A stretch of 40,089 nt of DNA from Chloroflexota bacterium (GTDB taxonomy: Bacteria > Chloroflexota > UBA6077 > SHYK01): assembly GCA_016844585.1 (NCBI GenBank), contig JAERMM010000002.1, positions 1-40,089 on the forward strand, written 5' to 3'. Shown in pieces: positions 35,888 through 40,089 of this stretch (its first letter is position 1; each line of letters begins with the position of its first letter). The notes beneath the pieces were generated by a model. That model did not search any database. It was not told the origin of the DNA and saw nothing but the letters and a program-made list of their open reading frames with translations. The position numbers and the translations under genes are program-made.

Positions 35888-37491
35888 ATCCAGAGCTGGC
35901 GAAGCTCTACGATGACTGCCTGGCCGATGTAAAGGCCGGCCGTAAGACAGTCGCCGAATGCCTGGCGGACCATCCGACTTGGGCGGATGAGCTGAAGGCG
36001 TTTCTCTCCATCGCGCTTGCCATCCGGATGCCCCGCGTGCCGGTTGACCAGGACCGGAAGCTAGCAGCGCGTGTGCGTTTCATCGAAGCCTTGCACAAAG
36101 AGAGCCAGCCGCGCCCCTCGCGCCTGACGACTCTGGCGAGGTGGCTTGCGCCTGTTGCGCGTCCAGGTTTTGCCGCCGTGATCCTCGCCGTGCTGATCGT
36201 CGCGGTGACAGGAACGTCCACCGTGCTTGCAGCCCAGGGGTCGATCCCCGGCGACGTGCTCTATCCAGTGAAGACGACGCTCGAACAGGTCCAGGTCGCC
36301 ATCGCTCCGACGCCGCAGCGCAAGGCTAGGCTGCACGTCGAGTTCGCGCGGAAGCGGCTCGCGGAAGCGGAGGCCGCCGCGATCTCCGGCCGCGACGACG
36401 CGGCTCAAATCGCAATGCGCGGCTACGCCGACGCGATGGCACAGGCGAACGCTGAGGTTGAATCGGCGCCCGGCGGCCCGGAAATGACGCCCCTGGTGCA
36501 GGAGATTCAGGGTAACGTTCTGCGCGCTGAGGAGGTTCAGTCCCGAGCGCAGGAGAGGAAGCGAACGGGGAACGAGCCACAAGCACCGGCTTTCGGCCCT
36601 CCAACGCGTAGTCCAGAGGCGCTGGCTGGGGCAGCCGCGAGCGTCGATCCGCCATCATCTCCAATGGCCGTCAGTGGCGGCGGCTTCGTGCCGGGCACTC
36701 CAACCATCGCGACTGATGGCTTAGTTCAGCCGACGGCGCTTCTCTCTGAAGCTCAACCCCTGATCGCCATCCCACCGGGAACCGCGACATCAACGCGCAA
36801 CGATCGCGATGACACGCAACCGGGGACTGCGCGCGCCACCCAAACGCCGAGACCGGTCACCGTCACCCCCTCCCCAACCCGCCCGGCCACCGCCACCGCG
36901 TCACCGACCCGACCGGCTCCTTCTCTGATTCCGACGGCCTCACCGACGATAACGCGACAAGCAGTTGTTATTCCGCTAGCGCTTACGATTCGGCCGGCCT
37001 CGCCGACAGCCGTCGGGGACGACGATGCGGACACTGACGACCGTTCGGGTGGCCCGGCCGATCGAGCGACGGTCCGGGACGATCTCGGCGACGGGGACGA
37101 CTCAGGCACCGGAGTGCGCCAGGACGATCCACGGCGTGACCTCCTCCCCACATCGGTGCGGGCTGCTACCCCTACCCCTACGCCGCGGCCGAACTCCACG
37201 CCTGATGCAGCGTCGAGGGGCGCACTAGCTTCGACGGTTGAGACGCCACGAGAGTCCGATAACCGCCGTTGGAACGACGACGATAACGAAACGGACGAGC
37301 GCCGCACGTTGGACACTGTCGGGGCCTTGACGGCGACTCCACCACGAACACCTTCGCCGACGTCTACGCGCACAATCACAACGACACCTGGTCGTTCAGG
37401 CAACGGCAACGACCGGGCAGGACCCAGGGTCACATTACCAGACTTGCGCGACCTTTTCCGCCGTGGAAGGACTAGCTCACCCTTATTCTGA
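35884..37491 (+). CDS. DUF5667-type membrane protein with long Pro/Thr/Asp-rich tail
   Basis: IPGDVLYPVKTTLEQVQVAIAPTPQRKARLHVEFARKRLAEAEAAA; TM segment; ATGA overlap with upstream sigma gene. Confidence 0.75.
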   Translation: MNPELAKLYDDCLADVKAGRKTVAECLADHPTWADELKAFLSIALAIRMPRVPVDQDRKLAARVRFIEALHKESQPRPSRLTTLARWLAPVARPGFAAVILAVLIVAVTGTSTVLAAQGSIPGDVLYPVKTTLEQVQVAIAPTPQRKARLHVEFARKRLAEAEAAAISGRDDAAQIAMRGYADAMAQANAEVESAPGGPEMTPLVQEIQGNVLRAEEVQSRAQERKRTGNEPQAPAFGPPTRSPEALAGAAASVDPPSSPMAVSGGGFVPGTPTIATDGLVQPTALLSEAQPLIAIPPGTATSTRNDRDDTQPGTARATQTPRPVTVTPSPTRPATATASPTRPAPSLIPTASPTITRQAVVIPLALTIRPASPTAVGDDDADTDDRSGGPADRATVRDDLGDGDDSGTGVRQDDPRRDLLPTSVRAATPTPTPRPNSTPDAASRGALASTVETPRESDNRRWNDDDNETDERRTLDTVGALTATPPRTPSPTSTRTITTTPGRSGNGNDRAGPRVTLPDLRDLFRRGRTSSPLF

Positions 37492-37524
37492 GTTGTCATG
37501 CGTCTTCGACGCGCCGCTGACGGA

Positions 37525-37540
37525 TGAAAACGCGTTTTCA
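37525..37540. repeat. 16-nt perfect palindrome TGAAAACGCGTTTTCA
   Basis: Read directly; lies between convergent genes. Confidence 0.8.
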
Positions 37541-37648
37541 GAGCAGCCCACGGGCGAAGAAGCCATAGCCCATTGAACAGCAGTGAACGGGTCCTTCGCT
37601 TCGCTCAGGATGTCGATGGCCTTGGGCGCGCTTCTAGAGCAGTGGGGA

Positions 37649-38770
37649 TTACTCGACGTAATCGCGGAACTGCTTCATGAACGGGACAGTCGTCCGCAGC
37701 TTGCGAATCGCCTCAGCCTCGATCTGCCGTGCTCGCTCGCGGCTAATGTCCAGCTCATCCCCAACTTCGCCAAGTGTTCGCACCTGGCCGTCTTCGAGGC
37801 CGAACCGCATGCGCAGCACCTGCGCCTCACGTGGAGTCAGATGACGGCGAAGCGCGTCGTCAAGCATGTGCGCGAGAACGACTTCCTCAGCCTCTTCCGC
37901 GGGTGCCCTGGCTCCCGCGTCGGCGATCAGGTCGGCGAGCGTCGACTCCTCTTCCTCGCCGATTGGGGTCTCGAGTGAGATGGGGACCTTGGCGGCACGG
38001 AACGCCTCGCGGACCCTCTCGGGTTCGATGCCCAGGCGCTCGCCAATCTCGGCAGGGGTGGGCTCACGCCCAAGCTCCTGGTGAAGCTCGCGCGCCGTGT
38101 TGTAGAGACGGGTGAGCTGCTCGATGATGTGAACCGGAAGACGGATGGTTCGTGCCTGGTCGGCCACGGCACGGCTGATGGCCTGACGGATCCACCAGTA
38201 CGCGTAGGTCGAGAATCGGAAGCCACGCCGCCAGTCATACTTTTCCACGCCGCGTTGAAGGCCGATGTTTCCTTCCTGGATGAGGTCGAGGAAAAGCAGG
38301 CCACGCCCCATGTACTTTCTCGCGACCGACACAACCAGCCGCAGATTGGACTCGACGAGCCGACGGCGCGCCGCGTCCCCGATGGCTATGACCTCGTCGA
38401 GACGTTCACGATCGTCCTGATCGATCTCGCCGGCGGCCACAACCTCTTTGGCGGCCTCGCCTGCCTCGCGCTGCTGCGCCAGCATGACTTCTTCTTCGGC
38501 GGTAAGTAGCGGTCGCTGGCTGATCTCGCGGAGGTAGAGCGCAGCGGGGCTATCAGGGGCTAACTCCTCGGCGGGACTGGGCGTGCGCGGGACGGCGAAC
38601 GAAGGCCCGTCGTCTGCCATTGCCTCGATGTCAGCCCAGGGATCGCCGCCATGTTGTTCGACAAGCTCAATTCCAGAATCGCGAACCAGTTTGCTCGCCT
38701 CCTCAAGATCCATTGGTGATGATGAATGATCTAGCATGCGTTGTTGGTCACCTGTCAGCGTCCATTCCAA
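37649..38770 (-). CDS. RNA polymerase sigma factor, sigma70 primary-type (RpoD/SigA family)
   Basis: [98 protein letters not shown]. Confidence 0.94.
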   Translation of the reverse strand: MEWTLTGDQQRMLDHSSSPMDLEEASKLVRDSGIELVEQHGGDPWADIEAMADDGPSFAVPRTPSPAEELAPDSPAALYLREISQRPLLTAEEEVMLAQQREAGEAAKEVVAAGEIDQDDRERLDEVIAIGDAARRRLVESNLRLVVSVARKYMGRGLLFLDLIQEGNIGLQRGVEKYDWRRGFRFSTYAYWWIRQAISRAVADQARTIRLPVHIIEQLTRLYNTARELHQELGREPTPAEIGERLGIEPERVREAFRAAKVPISLETPIGEEEESTLADLIADAGARAPAEEAEEVVLAHMLDDALRRHLTPREAQVLRMRFGLEDGQVRTLGEVGDELDISRERARQIEAEAIRKLRTTVPFMKQFRDYVE

Positions 38771-38923
38771 CTACCAGCCCGTTAGATTTCTGCTTGTTAC
38801 GGCCACCGGGGACCACTGCTTTGCAACGGGATGCTAAATGTAGAGCGCTGTCACTCCTATGATACCAGGGTGGTCAGTCGGGCTTTCGGCATGAGTGCCC
38901 GATAGTCCCCTGATCACGGTACG

Positions 38924-39454
38924 TCACTTTGCCCAATCTGTAAAGAAGATGCGATGCAAACGGTCCAGATCGTCCTCGGCGACAACCGAGCCGCCCGGTG
39001 CCTCCGACATCTCGGCCAGGCGCGCCTCGGCCAGCCGCAATCGCGTGGCGAGGACCCGCGCCAGATTCAGGACAACGCGGTAAGCGGGCAGCGATCCCGA
39101 CTCCAGCATTGCCTGAAACCGCCCTGCGCTGAAGCGCAGCACGACGCATCGATCGACCGCGTAAGCCGTTGCCGAATGAGTTCCGCCGACGAGCATGCTG
39201 GTCTCGCCCACGACGGCGCCAGATCCGAGCGTGCCGAGGGTGCGCTCCTGCCCTCCTGTGCCGCGGACGCTCACCTCGATGGAGCCAGCAACGACGACCA
39301 GGAAGGCGTCGTTCGCCTCCCCCTGGAGGAAGACTGCCTCGCCGGCCGGTATCTCGACACGAGTCGCCGCGTCTACCAGCTCTTTACGATCTTCGGCCGC
39401 CAGCCCGTCGAAGATCGGGCTGCTGGCCACCTGATCGGTCATCAACTCTGCCAT
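38924..39454 (-). CDS. cyclic nucleotide-binding domain protein without DNA-binding domain
   Basis: EIPAGEAVFLQGEANDAFLVVVAGSIEVSVRG...ERTLGTLGSGAVVGETSMLVGGTHSATAYAVDRCVVLRFS; ends without an HTH. Confidence 0.8.
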   Translation of the reverse strand: MAELMTDQVASSPIFDGLAAEDRKELVDAATRVEIPAGEAVFLQGEANDAFLVVVAGSIEVSVRGTGGQERTLGTLGSGAVVGETSMLVGGTHSATAYAVDRCVVLRFSAGRFQAMLESGSLPAYRVVLNLARVLATRLRLAEARLAEMSEAPGGSVVAEDDLDRLHRIFFTDWAK

Positions 39455-39457
39455 GCG

Positions 39458-39555
39458 CCTACACTCCCTGCAAGACGGCTGCCCGGCCTACTCGACCGAC
39501 CGCGATCCTACACTCCCTGCAGGACCGCAGCCCTGCCTACTCGACCGACCGCGAT
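39458..39555 (-). repeat. tandem duplication of the gdhA 3' terminus (two ~49-nt copies)
   Basis: CCTACACTCCCTGCA.GAC.GC.GCCC.GCCTACTCGACCGACCGCGAT twice, about 45/49 identical. Confidence 0.88.
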
Positions 39556-40089
39556 GATGAAGGCGGAAGTGCGGAGATCGAGGTCCCGCTCTCGCGCCAG
39601 GTTTGCAACGGATCGATAGGCGTTCGTCATCGTTGTGCCCAGTTGAGTACGAACGTCGTTCAGGGTCCAGGTGACGTGCTGCAGGTTCTGCACCCACTCG
39701 AAGTACGACACCGTGACCCCTCCGGCATTCGCCAGAATGTCGGGCACGACGGTAATCCCCCGTTTGCGAAACACCTCATCAGCCGCCGGCGTCGTTGGTC
39801 CGTTGGCGCCCTCGACCACCATTTGTGCCTGCACCGCGGCGGCGACGTCCGCGTCGAATACTTCCTCGAGGGCACACGGAACGAGCACGTCGCATTTCAG
39901 ACGGAGCAGCTCCTGGTTGGTGATGCGCTCTCCTCCGTCGAACTCCACCAGGAGGCGCTTTGACCGAACGTGCTCCAGAAGAGTAGGCACGTCCAACCCA
40001 CCCGGTTGAGCCCGGCCGCCGGAGGAGTCCGTCGCACCGATGACCGTGCCGCCGCGCTCGTGGATCCAGCGGGCCGCGTTCGAGCCAAC
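39508..40089 (-). CDS. Glu/Leu/Phe/Val dehydrogenase, partial (5' end outside window)
   Basis: GSNAARWIHERGGTVIGATDSSG; VLVPCALEEVF; MVVEGANGPTTPAADEVFRKRGITVVPDILANAGGVTVSYFEWVQNL. Confidence 0.9.
   Translation of the reverse strand, partial: VGSNAARWIHERGGTVIGATDSSGGRAQPGGLDVPTLLEHVRSKRLLVEFDGGERITNQELLRLKCDVLVPCALEEVFDADVAAAVQAQMVVEGANGPTTPAADEVFRKRGITVVPDILANAGGVTVSYFEWVQNLQHVTWTLNDVRTQLGTTMTNAYRSVANLARERDLDLRTSAFIIAVGRVGRAAVLQGV

Overview
Window of about 40 kb, high GC, tightly packed, most consistent with a Chloroflexota-like bacterium (inferred from DUF5667/sigma pairs, Pro/Thr-rich secreted proteins and gene context; not proven). No rRNA, tRNA, CRISPR or transposase gene was recognised. 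Left to right: larB / FolC-like Mur ligase / larC; a GT2 gene broken by an apparent internal deletion; a polyprenyl-P-type GT2; metG; SH3 protein; DUF5667 protein with ECF sigma; Trm112-like; two tandem subtilases, the first a predicted pseudoprotease; CopC-CopD fusion; DUF2085; a GldA/GldF/GldG/DUF4340 ABC operon behind a near-consensus promoter; EndoIII; IMPase/HisN; LysM-M23. Then a minus-strand cluster nurA / HAS-barrel-like / ABC ATPase / ABC-2 permease / herA / sbcD / sbcC, followed by a second ECF sigma with DUF5667, a primary-type sigma factor, a lone cNMP-binding protein and a partial glutamate dehydrogenase. Most notable: (1) the archaeal-style HerA-NurA-Mre11-Rad50-like module, bracketed by two inverted copies of a two-palindrome repeat and punctuated by heptanucleotide arrays, one forming a potential long hairpin just before sbcC; (2) the subtilase paralogue that keeps Asp and His but has lost the catalytic Ser and oxyanion Asn; (3) two unrelated genes whose last ~50 nt, stop codon included, are duplicated downstream with mostly or entirely synonymous differences.
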